DNA from: Acidicapsa dinghuensis
GTDB lineage: Bacteria; Acidobacteriota; Terriglobia; Terriglobales; Acidobacteriaceae
Direction of reading: 5' to 3'
NCBI RefSeq assembly: GCF_025685685.1
Contig: NZ_JAGSYH010000006.1
Location: 124,001-188,000, forward strand
DNA length: 64,000 nucleotides
A model generated the notes under the pieces. The model worked only from the letters and a program-made list of their open reading frames with translations. It had not been told where the DNA came from and did no database searches. This document shows, piece after piece, positions 26,165 through 35,515 of the stretch (its first letter is position 1; each line of letters starts with the position of its first letter). Made by a program: the position numbers and the translations under genes.

Positions 26165-27133
26165 TTAGCGCAGGATGTGCTGAATCTGGAAGATCAGGTA
26201 GACATTGACTACCAGTGAGAGAACCAGCAGCACCACAACAGCGACAACAAAGGTAGTAATCTTATTGCCGACCGCGCGGAGATCCTCTGCCAACTCCTGC
26301 TGTTCTAATGTGTTACGGTCAGTAGCCTCGCGAACGCGCTCGAGCTGGTCTTCCACTTTCTTCATCGATACAACTTGCTCTTGAACCTGCGCCTTCAACT
26401 CCCGGTGGCTCGTCCGAACCTCGCTAATCGCACGCTCGACAGGTTCCAGATCGACATGAACCTGCGGCGGAGGAGCCGGCTGCGGATGATGAGAGACAAC
26501 CGGCGCCAGCAACGAAGTGACTGCGGTAACGAAATTGCCATCTAGCAGCGGCAGCAACTTTTGTGCGACCGGTATAGCCGATTTGACCGCATTGATGGCG
26601 CGTAAAATGCCCGATTTAGGCGAATTGGGGTCGTTGGGATCCATGGCAGCCTCCGAGCCGATTGGTGCGGCGGATGGCGGCACGCTCCACTGCGGCGGGG
26701 TTGAGGAGGATGCCGAGGGTCGTGGTTCGGATCCGGTGGGGGAAACCGGGTTTGGGACGCTCGAAGCTGGCGGAACGTTTTCCCAGGGAGAGAAAGAAGA
26801 TGCGGCTGGCTGCGTTGAAGATGGCACTTGTGATGGTGCAGGCGCTGAAGGCTGGGCAGAAAATGGCCGGAATGCAGATCCGGTGTATGGCGGGCCGGAC
26901 GATGGACCGGCTGGCTGCTGTATAGGTGTTTGCGGAACCGAGGCAGGCGTTGCCGCGGGAGCCGGATCGGGAACAGGCTCGTATGGTGGAATGATGCGCC
27001 CGTTGGATGATGTGGAGTTCGTGGAAGCGCCGGGGCCCTGATACGGACGCAGGCGCGGATCGGGCGCTGGATCGCTCAGTGCCTGAACGCGCTGGCCTAA
27101 TTCTCCCAAGCCCAAATGTTGTGAATCCGCCAT
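26165..27133 (-). CDS. proline-rich, coiled-coil, C-terminally anchored membrane protein
   Basis: A 322-residue protein with no recognised family. From the N-terminus: a short conserved-looking segment (MADSQHLGLGELGQRVQAL), a long Pro/Ser/Ala-rich disordered region (about residues 20-165), a helical segment near VKSAIPVAQKLLPLLDGNF, a coiled coil (about residues 225-290, Glu/Val/Lys/Arg-rich) and a single hydrophobic segment (TTFVVAVVVLLVLSLVV) close to the C-terminus. This is the layout of a tail-anchored protein with a cytoplasmic disordered arm. The ATG at 27133 has GGAAAGG just upstream; Met five codons earlier is less likely. Confidence 0.6.
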   Translation of the reverse strand: MADSQHLGLGELGQRVQALSDPAPDPRLRPYQGPGASTNSTSSNGRIIPPYEPVPDPAPAATPASVPQTPIQQPAGPSSGPPYTGSAFRPFSAQPSAPAPSQVPSSTQPAASSFSPWENVPPASSVPNPVSPTGSEPRPSASSSTPPQWSVPPSAAPIGSEAAMDPNDPNSPKSGILRAINAVKSAIPVAQKLLPLLDGNFVTAVTSLLAPVVSHHPQPAPPPQVHVDLEPVERAISEVRTSHRELKAQVQEQVVSMKKVEDQLERVREATDRNTLEQQELAEDLRAVGNKITTFVVAVVVLLVLSLVVNVYLIFQIQHILR

Positions 27134-27284
27134 TACAAACCTTTCCACTTCAATATATAGGCAATGGTGGTTACCGAATAGCTTCCATGGACCACCCCCT
27201 CACAGCCGGGACCTGCATGCACAACTCCGGTTGATTTCTAATGGCGGCGAATTTGCATGTGAGCCTGTATTTAGCGGCAACGCT

Positions 27285-28892
27285 CTAGTGTTTCGAGGCA
27301 GCCGGATGCTCGTTTGCACCGTGGGGGTGTTGCAGGGCATAGAGCACCACGCGCAGCATGTCAGCCTCGGGAGCAGGTTTGCCCGTCCACAATTCAAACT
27401 GTCTCGCGCCCTGGTGAACAAACATTTCCACTCCCTGGATCGTAGCGATGCGGCGTTCGCGCGCGAGTTTGAGTAGCGGAGTATCCAGTGGGTTGTACAC
27501 CAGATCGAAGACCAGCCGCGCTTTCCACGCTTCCGGCTCCAGAGGCAGCGGGTGAGGATTACCGTGCATCCCGCACGGAGTGGCGTTGATCAGAACATCG
27601 AATTCAGAAGCCGCGATTTCAAGCCGGCTGATCACTTGCACAGGAATCGGCAATGAGCCATTCAGCGGAGCCGAGGCCGACGCGGCAAGCTCCTTGGCCG
27701 CCGCCTCTTTTCTGCTCCACAGAAATACCTGCGCACCCTTTTCCGCTAGTCCGTAGACGGCAGCCCGCGCCGCGCCACCGGCACCGAGTACCAGAACGCG
27801 GGCGTTGCGCAAAGACATGCGCTTTTCCAGTGGACGAACGATTCCAGCCACGTCCGTATTGAATCCGTAAAAGCGTCCGTCCGCTCCCGTCCGGATCGTA
27901 TTGCATGCTCCCAGGCGTGCCGTCAGCGGATCGACATTTGCCAGGTAAGGCAGGATCGCGTGCTTATGCGGCATCGTGATGCTCAGGCCGCTCAATGGCA
28001 GTTGCCGCGCGATATTGAGCAAATCCTCGATCGACTCTGTTTTCAACGGTAGATAAACGGCGTTCAGCCGCTCCCGATGAAAGGCAGTATTCTGCATCAG
28101 CGGCGAGAGCGAATGCGCCACCGGATTGCCCGCGACTCCGTAAATCCGCGTCGCCTGGTCAAGCTGCTCAATGTTGAAAAGCTCCTTGAGCGTCCGCGCG
28201 TTGATTTGCCCTGGAGCGGTCTCGACGCCTTCCGACGCCGCGGCATACGTGAAAGCCGACCCGGCTCTCAGGCTCAGAATCCTGCTGATGATCCCGAATT
28301 CACCCATGGAAATGCCTACAATTTGCACATCCGCAGAGCACCGCTTCATCCACTGCAATAGCTTGACGCTGTGTGTCAGCGAGTGAGCGGTATTTACCAC
28401 TTTGACGTAGTCCGGCTCAAACCGTTGAATGCGGGCAAGCACCGCATCAGGATCGACCGCATTCTCAAAGTCATGGAAACTGATTAATAACGCCGCGTCG
28501 CTGTTGCGAAGCGTATCCAGCTCAAATGCCGAGGCTTCCTCCGCGGCTTCAATCTCGAGATCGAGAATGCCAAATCCGGCCTCCGAAGCTGCGGCCAGCA
28601 CGTTCAGTTCATCCAGTTGTGTCCCGCCAAATTTGCCGCCATGCTGTTTGCGGCGGCAGGTTGCCATGGCAACGATCTCTCGATGCTCGGCCAGAAATTT
28701 GCCAATTTCCTTAACGGCAGCAGCGGGCTTGTCCAGATAATCCAGCCGGAACTCGAGAAACTGCGAGTCCGCCAGAGCTATTTGAGCGCGCGAGAGCATT
28801 TCCCGCACCGTGGACGCCTGCACGGCGATACAGATACGTCCAGCCCGGGAGCGAAGGTAAGAGGCAGCGGAGATGGAGGAAGAAAAAGGCAT
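27285..28892 (-). CDS. aroDE: bifunctional 3-dehydroquinate dehydratase / shikimate dehydrogenase
   Basis: A 535-residue fusion. Residues about 15-240 are a type I dehydroquinase: EFRLDYLDKP, the Schiff-base lysine in YVKVVNTAHS, and GISMGEFGIISR. Residues about 255-535 are AroE: GVAGNPVAHSLSPLMQNTAF (shikimate-binding SxS), the catalytic lysine in SITMPHKHAIL, and VLVLGAGGAARAAVYGL (NADP-binding). It catalyses steps three and four of the shikimate pathway, which feeds the TrpE/TrpG enzymes encoded elsewhere in the window. The start at 28892 (MPFSSSISAAS) fits the family; the longer frame upstream runs antisense to the next gene's leader. Divergent from ADOP 1. Confidence 0.9.
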   Translation of the reverse strand: MPFSSSISAASYLRSRAGRICIAVQASTVREMLSRAQIALADSQFLEFRLDYLDKPAAAVKEIGKFLAEHREIVAMATCRRKQHGGKFGGTQLDELNVLAAASEAGFGILDLEIEAAEEASAFELDTLRNSDAALLISFHDFENAVDPDAVLARIQRFEPDYVKVVNTAHSLTHSVKLLQWMKRCSADVQIVGISMGEFGIISRILSLRAGSAFTYAAASEGVETAPGQINARTLKELFNIEQLDQATRIYGVAGNPVAHSLSPLMQNTAFHRERLNAVYLPLKTESIEDLLNIARQLPLSGLSITMPHKHAILPYLANVDPLTARLGACNTIRTGADGRFYGFNTDVAGIVRPLEKRMSLRNARVLVLGAGGAARAAVYGLAEKGAQVFLWSRKEAAAKELAASASAPLNGSLPIPVQVISRLEIAASEFDVLINATPCGMHGNPHPLPLEPEAWKARLVFDLVYNPLDTPLLKLARERRIATIQGVEMFVHQGARQFELWTGKPAPEADMLRVVLYALQHPHGANEHPAASKH

Positions 28893-29151
28893 GTCGCAAT
28901 TGCGGCATCTTAAAACGCCCAAGCCCGCAAAGCAAGCTCCAAAGGAACGAGGTAAGTGGTTCTGTACCGTGGACTTCCCGGTTCCGCTCGGATGCAGCAT
29001 AGCGGAAACCGAAAACCTATCGCATTTGCAGCCGGATTCAGTAAAAATCAAAGCTGTAGACAATCTACATCCGCTAGAAGTAGAGTGCCTACAGCATTAC
29101 ATGCCATTCGTAACGCTATCGGTGTCTTTTCTGAGATTTGCGGGGGCAGGC

Positions 29152-31836
29152 ATGAAATTCCGGAAACCCGGATTCGAGCGGCGCAAGGAAGAGTTGCAAG
29201 AAGAGATCCAGGCGCATCTGCAGATGGACGTTGCTGCACGGATGGAGCGGGGAGCAACGCGTGAGGAAGCCGAAGCGGCATCGCGGCGGGAGTTTGGCAA
29301 TGCAGCCCTCGTTCGGGATGTAACCCACGGCGTCTGGCGCTGGAACCAGATCGAGCGGCTGCTCAGCGATCTCCGCTACATCCTCCGCGTCCTTCGCCGC
29401 TCGCCAGCTTTTTCGCTGGCAGTTATCCTCACCCTCGCTGTCGGGATCGGTGCCGCCTGCGCCATGTTCACCGTCGTGGATCGGGTGTTGCTGCGCCATC
29501 TGCCCTACGAGAACCCTCAGCAGCTCATCCAGATTCGTGAGTCAACATGGAACGCCGCTCCCTGGCTCGATATCCAACAATGGCAGGATCGAGCCCGTGC
29601 CGTCCGCAGCGTTGCCTATTACGACTACATGTCGAAGACCACCACCTTCCTCGACACCGGAGCCGGCACCGCCCACGTGCGAGCACCCGCTGTCAGCGGC
29701 AATCTCTTCCCCACGTTGGGAGTCCATCCAGCCCTTGGCCGCGAATTCCGCGAAGACAAAAAGACAGGCGCGGTTGATCTTCAGGACGCGCATAGCGTTA
29801 TGCTGAGCGACGCCGTTTGGCATGCGGCGTTCGGTGGCGACGCAGCAATCCTGGGCAAGACAATCCGGCTGAGCGGCGAGAGCCTCACCGTCATCGGTGT
29901 CATGCCGCGTGGCTTTGCCTTTCCCATGAACGTCGATCTGCCGCTGGTATGGCGTCCGCTGGTTCTTGGCAGCGCAGACCAGACGCGTGTTCACAATCAA
30001 TCCCCGAACTATGAAGTCATAGCCCGGCTGCAACCGGGTGCAACGCTCAGTCAGGCGAACGCAGAGCTGAAAGCAATCCAGATCGACGTTGCAAAGTCCT
30101 ACACCAACGAGGACGACCGCGAAGGCGTGAAAAGCATCTCCGCCGAGCGCTATGGCGATACGCTGGTCGATGCCCAGGTAAAGAAAGCTTTGGGAGCACT
30201 CATGGCTGCCTCCGCGCTCCTATGGCTGATCGCCTGTGTCAATGTCACCAGCCTGATGCTCGTGCGCGCCACAAGCCGCCAGCGTGAGATGGCCGTGCGC
30301 GGAGCGCTCGGCGCCAGCCGCGTTCAGATCATGCAGCAATTGCTTATCGAAGGATTGTTGCTGAGTGGTTGCGGCTCGTTGCTTGGCCTCGGTCTTGCCG
30401 CCGCCATGTTGAAGATCTTCGAGCACGCACTGGTAACGCAGTTCAAGATATTCGAGCACCTCACGCCCAATTTGCCTGTGCTCGCAGTTCTGCTGGTGTT
30501 CACTATCGCCAGCGCGGCATTGATCGCAATCTGGCCAGCAATCGGCGCAGGACGCAGGCCCATCGAGCAGGCGCTGCGGCAGGGTGCGCCACAGCAAGGC
30601 ACAGGCCGCGTGCAGCAGCGAATGCGCCAATCGCTTGTGATGGCAGAGATAGCCATGTCGCTCACGCTGCTGGTAGGGTGCGGGCTTCTCCTTAAGACAA
30701 TCTACGCTCTCCAGCATGTTCCCCTTGGCTTCCATTCTGAGCACATTGTCGTCGCCGACATGGCTGTGCCGTCCTACCGGTTTGCGGGTCAGAACATGAC
30801 AACCGATCTATATCTGCCACTGATCGACAAAGTGAAACATCTGCCCGGAGTGGAAGCCGCATCGCTGATGAGCCAGGTGCCAATGGGCAACTCGCTCCGC
30901 ATGGCGTTCAGCCTGGGCCGCGTCGGCAATAGTACCGACGATATCCGCAGGAGCAACATGCGAGCAGAATTTCGCGTCGTCGGCCCAGAGATGCAGCAAG
31001 TCTTTGGCTTTCCGATGGTGCGCGGACGCTTCTTTAACGAGCAGGATACAACTGCCTCGCAAGCTGTCGTGCTGGTCAATCGCGCATTTGTCCGCGACTA
31101 CTTCGGCGACGAACGCGATCCACAGAACATTCTCGGCGTACACCTGCTTAGTCTCGACTCGAAACGGCAGACTGTCATCGTCGGCGTCATCGCTGATGAG
31201 CATCAGGTTTCGGCAGCAGCACCACCTCGGCCAGAAGTTGAAGTTTGCCTTGCGCAGGTGACCCCGGAGACTGGTTTCTACAAGGGCGCTGAGGGCGTAG
31301 CGATGGATCTTGCCGTGCGTACGGATCTCAAGCCGGAAGCGATTCTGCCTGCGCTGCGCGAAGCAATGCGCCAGGCCAACCCTGACCTCGCCGACAGTAA
31401 ATTCACCACCATGGATCAGATAGTCGAAGACTCCTACGGTAGCCAGCGGCTGGCGGCGGAACTGCTTGAGATCTTCGCCGGTTCGGCATTGCTGCTGTGC
31501 GTTGCCGGTATCTATGGGCTCCTGGCCTATCTCGTCTCACAGCGCACGCGCGAGATGGGCGTCCGCATCGCTCTCGGAGCCCAGCGCTGGAATGTGATGA
31601 GCCTCATCCTGCGTCAGGCCACGTGGATGCTTGCCAGCGGCCTTGCACTCGGCCTCGCCCTTGCGTGGATAACAAGCCGTGGCTTGCGATCGTTCCTCTA
31701 CGATGTCAAGCCAAACGATCCCTGGACGATGGCCGCGGTCACGATCCTGTTGCTGGCCAGCGGTCTGGCCGCGGCATACTGGCCCGCACGTAAGGCATCG
31801 CGCGTCGATCCGATGGAAGCCTTGCGCGCAGAATAA
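29152..31836 (+). CDS. ADOP-family orphan ABC permease (ADOP 1)
   Basis: An 894-residue MacB/FtsX-type permease with duplicated halves. It has a charged cytoplasmic prefix (KEELQEEIQAHLQMD), a first TM (AFSLAVILTLAVGIGAACAM), a MacB-like periplasmic domain, a three-TM FtsX block (about residues 340-480), a second periplasmic domain, and a final FtsX block ending RKASRVDPMEALRAE. No ATP-binding gene is adjacent, as usual for this acidobacterial family. ATG 29152 is chosen because it begins the conserved prefix; the frame is open to 28873 without family-like sequence. Unlike ADOPs 2-4 it stands alone without a PadR gene. The transported or sensed substrate is unknown. Confidence 0.88.
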   Translation: MKFRKPGFERRKEELQEEIQAHLQMDVAARMERGATREEAEAASRREFGNAALVRDVTHGVWRWNQIERLLSDLRYILRVLRRSPAFSLAVILTLAVGIGAACAMFTVVDRVLLRHLPYENPQQLIQIRESTWNAAPWLDIQQWQDRARAVRSVAYYDYMSKTTTFLDTGAGTAHVRAPAVSGNLFPTLGVHPALGREFREDKKTGAVDLQDAHSVMLSDAVWHAAFGGDAAILGKTIRLSGESLTVIGVMPRGFAFPMNVDLPLVWRPLVLGSADQTRVHNQSPNYEVIARLQPGATLSQANAELKAIQIDVAKSYTNEDDREGVKSISAERYGDTLVDAQVKKALGALMAASALLWLIACVNVTSLMLVRATSRQREMAVRGALGASRVQIMQQLLIEGLLLSGCGSLLGLGLAAAMLKIFEHALVTQFKIFEHLTPNLPVLAVLLVFTIASAALIAIWPAIGAGRRPIEQALRQGAPQQGTGRVQQRMRQSLVMAEIAMSLTLLVGCGLLLKTIYALQHVPLGFHSEHIVVADMAVPSYRFAGQNMTTDLYLPLIDKVKHLPGVEAASLMSQVPMGNSLRMAFSLGRVGNSTDDIRRSNMRAEFRVVGPEMQQVFGFPMVRGRFFNEQDTTASQAVVLVNRAFVRDYFGDERDPQNILGVHLLSLDSKRQTVIVGVIADEHQVSAAAPPRPEVEVCLAQVTPETGFYKGAEGVAMDLAVRTDLKPEAILPALREAMRQANPDLADSKFTTMDQIVEDSYGSQRLAAELLEIFAGSALLLCVAGIYGLLAYLVSQRTREMGVRIALGAQRWNVMSLILRQATWMLASGLALGLALAWITSRGLRSFLYDVKPNDPWTMAAVTILLLASGLAAAYWPARKASRVDPMEALRAE

Positions 31837-31922
31837 AAATACTCTGAGTGGAAACACGTTCGGTGCTCGAAAGCGTCTTGTCTATGGTGTAGAAAAATGG
31901 CGGTGTAGAAAACGGCATCGGG

Positions 31923-33242
31923 GTGACCGTTTTGGTGATTAAGAACTCGATATACAGGGCAGGCTTCGCATGCGTATGGATTGCCATGTCCACTCTTTGT
32001 TTTGGGCAGGCGTCACAGCCATCTGCTGAGCCGCAATCAGCAACGCAACAGCCAACCGGACAGCCCGCCGGTCAACCAGCAAAGCCCCACCCCGGCGATC
32101 TCTACAAGCAGGCAATGCAGCCGCTTGAGATCGTTCGCAGCTCGCTCGATAACTGGTCCGATGCCGAACTTGCCGCGCTTACAGAGGGCATGCACCAGGC
32201 GCGGCAAGAGTGTGGTGAATCTAAATCGGAAGACTACACTGGCGACGATCTCTACGATCTGGCCCGTCTCTGCGCACTCGGGCAGGACTGGAACTCCACG
32301 CTAACCATCGCGCAAAAATACCTCGCCAGCGGTGAAACCGCGCATCGTGCGCGTGCCTATGCAACTGCGGTCAATGCCCTGGTGCAGATGCGCAATCTGG
32401 ATCAGGCCGTCAAGGTCACCGAAGAGATGCTGCGCGTGCTCCCATTCGATGCTGTCGTCGCAGAGACGTGCGGCTCCGTGATCAATTATCTTCAACTGGC
32501 CCTTGATCCAAATGCGCTTAAATTGGCTCTTGAGTTGCGGCCGCCACTGCTCGATGCACTCAACAAAGCCACGTCGCTCGTCGAGACTAACGGCAATGAT
32601 GCTCTGGGCATCGGTGATCTCTATGAAGAGGGGATGCAGATCGCTTTCCTGCAGAGCTATGCCGGTAAAGACTCCGCGCCGACCGTTGCCGAGTTAAAGG
32701 CGGCGCTTTCGAAGTCAACGACCATAACTTCAGGGGACCAGAAGCTCATTGAGGCAGCCGATGCGCGGTACGGAATGCTCGGAGCCGGCTTAATAGACGT
32801 TCCTGGAATCAAGCCACTGACTAAACCTCCGGCGAAAGCATCCATCGGTCCGGTGGAAGGTCTGCCGAGTGTCTGGATTCTCTTTCCGCAATGGTGCCCG
32901 CAGTGCAGAAAGATGATGAAGCCGATGATCGCCCTCGCACACCAACCGGGCGCGGTAAAGTTTTCCGTCTACGGTTTGATCATGCAGGACACCCATGAAG
33001 ATGCCGGTAGCACTCCGCTTGTGGATCAATTCGCCGACCTGCGAGGCATGCCCGTTCTCCTGATTCCACCCTCAACGGCGCAGATCTTCGGAGCAACCAA
33101 GTACCCCTTCGTCGTCGTCGCAGACAAGACAGCCAAAATCTGCTATCTCGGCCCCATCTCGTCCAATGCCTTCGAGCCCCACGGCCTAATCGAAGAGATC
33201 ATCCGCCGCTCTCCCTCCGGGAAGATTCTGCTCGTCCAATAA
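31923..33242 (+). CDS. exported thioredoxin-like protein
   Basis: About 439 residues: a signal peptide (hydrophobic segment then CFGQ), a Gln/Pro-rich linker, a helical middle resembling tetratricopeptide-type repeats (GDDLYDLARLCALG, LNALVQM-like pairs), and a C-terminal thioredoxin-like domain with WCPQC (Cys325, Cys328) and a later cis-Pro candidate in MPVLLIPPSTA. The CxxC suggests a periplasmic thiol oxidoreductase. The start is uncertain: GTG 31923 or GTG 31935, neither with a strong ribosome site. It lies 86 nt after ADOP 1 and may be co-transcribed. Confidence 0.65.
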   Translation: MTVLVIKNSIYRAGFACVWIAMSTLCFGQASQPSAEPQSATQQPTGQPAGQPAKPHPGDLYKQAMQPLEIVRSSLDNWSDAELAALTEGMHQARQECGESKSEDYTGDDLYDLARLCALGQDWNSTLTIAQKYLASGETAHRARAYATAVNALVQMRNLDQAVKVTEEMLRVLPFDAVVAETCGSVINYLQLALDPNALKLALELRPPLLDALNKATSLVETNGNDALGIGDLYEEGMQIAFLQSYAGKDSAPTVAELKAALSKSTTITSGDQKLIEAADARYGMLGAGLIDVPGIKPLTKPPAKASIGPVEGLPSVWILFPQWCPQCRKMMKPMIALAHQPGAVKFSVYGLIMQDTHEDAGSTPLVDQFADLRGMPVLLIPPSTAQIFGATKYPFVVVADKTAKICYLGPISSNAFEPHGLIEEIIRRSPSGKILLVQ

Positions 33243-33368
33243 ATTTTCCGGTTGCGGCAAGCATTGGCCATCCGACCGAGCGAGCGCATCCATCGCATTC
33301 TCTCCACGGCGCCCTTAGCCTCCCCCTGGCCTGATGTGGCACCCTAATCTTGAGGGAGAAAACGAGAT

Positions 33369-35414
33369 ATGAGCGTTGTCACCACCGCTGTCGATTCGAT
33401 CCTGGAACCAACCACAGCAATCCATGCTTGGGAAGCGGCTTCGGGAACCGCTTTGACCGCCGAGGAGCTGACTGGCTGGGTTTCTGGCCGACTGGCTGCC
33501 CATGAGGCTGCGATTGCCCAGTTGCTGGGCGTCGAAGGCAAGCGGACTCCGGAAAATTCGCTGCGGCTTTATGACGTGGCCGTCGAGCAGCTCAGCATGG
33601 CCGGTGCGCAGGCCGGGGTGCTCAACTCCGTCGCTCCCGATAAGGCCGTTCGGGATCAGGCTCAACTTGAGGCGCAGCGGGTCGCGCTGGCGGGTACAGC
33701 TCTGAGCCTCAACCGCGACGTCTACGACGCGCTCGCGGCAATCGACCTCACCGGAGCCAGCGCCGCGACAAAGCATTACGTCGAACGCACACTGCTGCAG
33801 TACCGTCTCGCAGGTGTAGACAAAGACGACGCCACCCGCGACCACCTGCGCCAGTTGCACGAGAAAGCCACGCGTCTCTCGCTCGAGTTTGGCCGTAACA
33901 TTCAGGAAGGCGGCAAGACCGTCGAGGTCGAGCATTCTGAAGAAATGGAAGGCCTGCCCGCCGATTATCTGGCGCGGCACACGCCGAATTGCGACGGCCT
34001 CTACGTTCTCTCAACCGACCAGCCCGACATGCAGCCGGTCATGACTTTCGCTAAGAGTGATGCCCTGCGTGAGCGCATGTTCCTGGCCTACAACACGCGC
34101 GCGTATCCGGCCAATGGTGCGATTCTGCTAGATCTCTTGAAGGCGCGGCAGGAGATCGCCACCGTGCTTGGTTTTCGTAGCTGGGCCGATCTGGCAACTG
34201 CAGACCAGATGATGGGCTCGGCAGCCAACGTGCGCAGCTTCATTGGCAAACTCGAAGAAGCCAGCCGCGCAGGTGCAAAGCAGGAGTTCGAGATGGTACA
34301 GGCCTTCGTCAAGCGCCAGAAGCCTGAGCTGACGACGCTCAATGCAGCCAGCCGCGGCTACTGGTATGAGCAATATCGCCGTGAAGCCTACAATTTTGAT
34401 TCGCAGTCAGTGCGTCCATACTTTCCGTACCTGCAGGTCGAGCAGGGCGTGCTGGAGACAGCCTCCAAACTCTTCGGCGTTCGTTTCCGTAAGTCCGCTG
34501 CGCCCGGCTGGGATGCCGATGTGACGGTCTACGACGTGTTCGATGTCGACGGCGAAACTCGCGTAGGCCGCTTCTATCTCGACATGCACCCGCGCGATGG
34601 GAAGGACAAGTGGTTTTCAGCGACGCCGGTGGTGACAGGCGTGAAAGGCCGCTATCTGCCTGAGGCTGGACTCATCTGCAACTTCCCCCGGCCTGAAATC
34701 GACGCATCTGGCAAGGTGATCGATCCCGGCCTGATGCAGTACAGCGACGTCGTCACATACTTCCACGAGTTCGGCCACCTGATGCATGCAATCCTCGGTG
34801 GGCAAACAGAGTGGGCAGGGCTTTCCGGCTTCGCCACCGAAGGCGACTTTATCGAGGTCCCCTCCCAGATGCTCGAAGAGTTCTTCCGCGACGTTTGCCT
34901 CTTGCAGAGCTTTGCAAAACACTACGAGACCGGCGAGGTGCTCCCAGCAGAATTGATCCAGAAGATGAAGCTTGCTGGAGCCTTCGGCCGGGCCGACTGG
35001 GTGCGTTCGCAGCTTTACTACACCACCCTTTCGCTCGACCTGCATGATCAGGACCCCGCGGGTATCGATCTCGACCGCATCACCAAGTCTCTCTACGAGA
35101 GCCTGCAGCCTTGGCAATGGATCGACGGCAACCGCATGTACGCAAGCTTCGGTCACTTGACTGGCTACTCATCCAACTACTACACCTACGCCTTCGACAA
35201 GGTGATCGCCCTCGACTTCTTCGCGCAGTTCGATCCAGAAAACCTGCTCGCCTGCCCAGCGGCCGCAAAATACCGCAAGTCCGTCATCGAGCAGGGCGGC
35301 TCACGCCCCGGCAGACAAATGGTTCGCGACTTCCTCGGCCGCGACGAGGAGTTTGAAGCCTTCCGTAAATGGCTGAATGAAGAGTTCGAGGCAACAGCGA
35401 ACAGTGGGCGCTAA
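33369..35414 (+). CDS. M3-family oligopeptidase (thimet/oligopeptidase A-like)
   Basis: A 681-residue predicted cytoplasmic zinc peptidase of the M3 family. The zinc motif is HEFGH (His466, Glu467, His470) in YFHEFGHLMHAIL, and the third ligand lies in the conserved EVPSQMLEEF about 25-30 residues later. The helical N-terminal half and length are typical of the family. ATG 33369 follows GAGGGAG. It digests short peptides, probably recycling products of exported proteases such as the neighbouring S53 enzyme (inference). The gene ends 37 nt before a hairpin shared with the convergent S53 gene. Confidence 0.92.
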   Translation: MSVVTTAVDSILEPTTAIHAWEAASGTALTAEELTGWVSGRLAAHEAAIAQLLGVEGKRTPENSLRLYDVAVEQLSMAGAQAGVLNSVAPDKAVRDQAQLEAQRVALAGTALSLNRDVYDALAAIDLTGASAATKHYVERTLLQYRLAGVDKDDATRDHLRQLHEKATRLSLEFGRNIQEGGKTVEVEHSEEMEGLPADYLARHTPNCDGLYVLSTDQPDMQPVMTFAKSDALRERMFLAYNTRAYPANGAILLDLLKARQEIATVLGFRSWADLATADQMMGSAANVRSFIGKLEEASRAGAKQEFEMVQAFVKRQKPELTTLNAASRGYWYEQYRREAYNFDSQSVRPYFPYLQVEQGVLETASKLFGVRFRKSAAPGWDADVTVYDVFDVDGETRVGRFYLDMHPRDGKDKWFSATPVVTGVKGRYLPEAGLICNFPRPEIDASGKVIDPGLMQYSDVVTYFHEFGHLMHAILGGQTEWAGLSGFATEGDFIEVPSQMLEEFFRDVCLLQSFAKHYETGEVLPAELIQKMKLAGAFGRADWVRSQLYYTTLSLDLHDQDPAGIDLDRITKSLYESLQPWQWIDGNRMYASFGHLTGYSSNYYTYAFDKVIALDFFAQFDPENLLACPAAAKYRKSVIEQGGSRPGRQMVRDFLGRDEEFEAFRKWLNEEFEATANSGR

Positions 35415-35451
35415 CATTGTTCAGGGCGGCCACCTGCAGAAGAATTGACTG

Positions 35452-35493
35452 AGAAACTGCAGCAGACCAAGTGTTCGGTATGCTGCAGTTTCT
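35452..35493. terminator. 13-bp-arm hairpin between convergent genes
   Basis: AGAAACTGCAGCA (35452-35464) pairs perfectly with TGCTGCAGTTTCT (35481-35493) around a 16-nt loop. It lies between the ends of the M3 and S53 peptidase genes. The T-runs are short, so it may be a bidirectional terminator or a 3'-end stabiliser. Confidence 0.6.
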
Positions 35494-35515
35494 ACTTGCC
35501 CAAAGTCCGTCTCAG

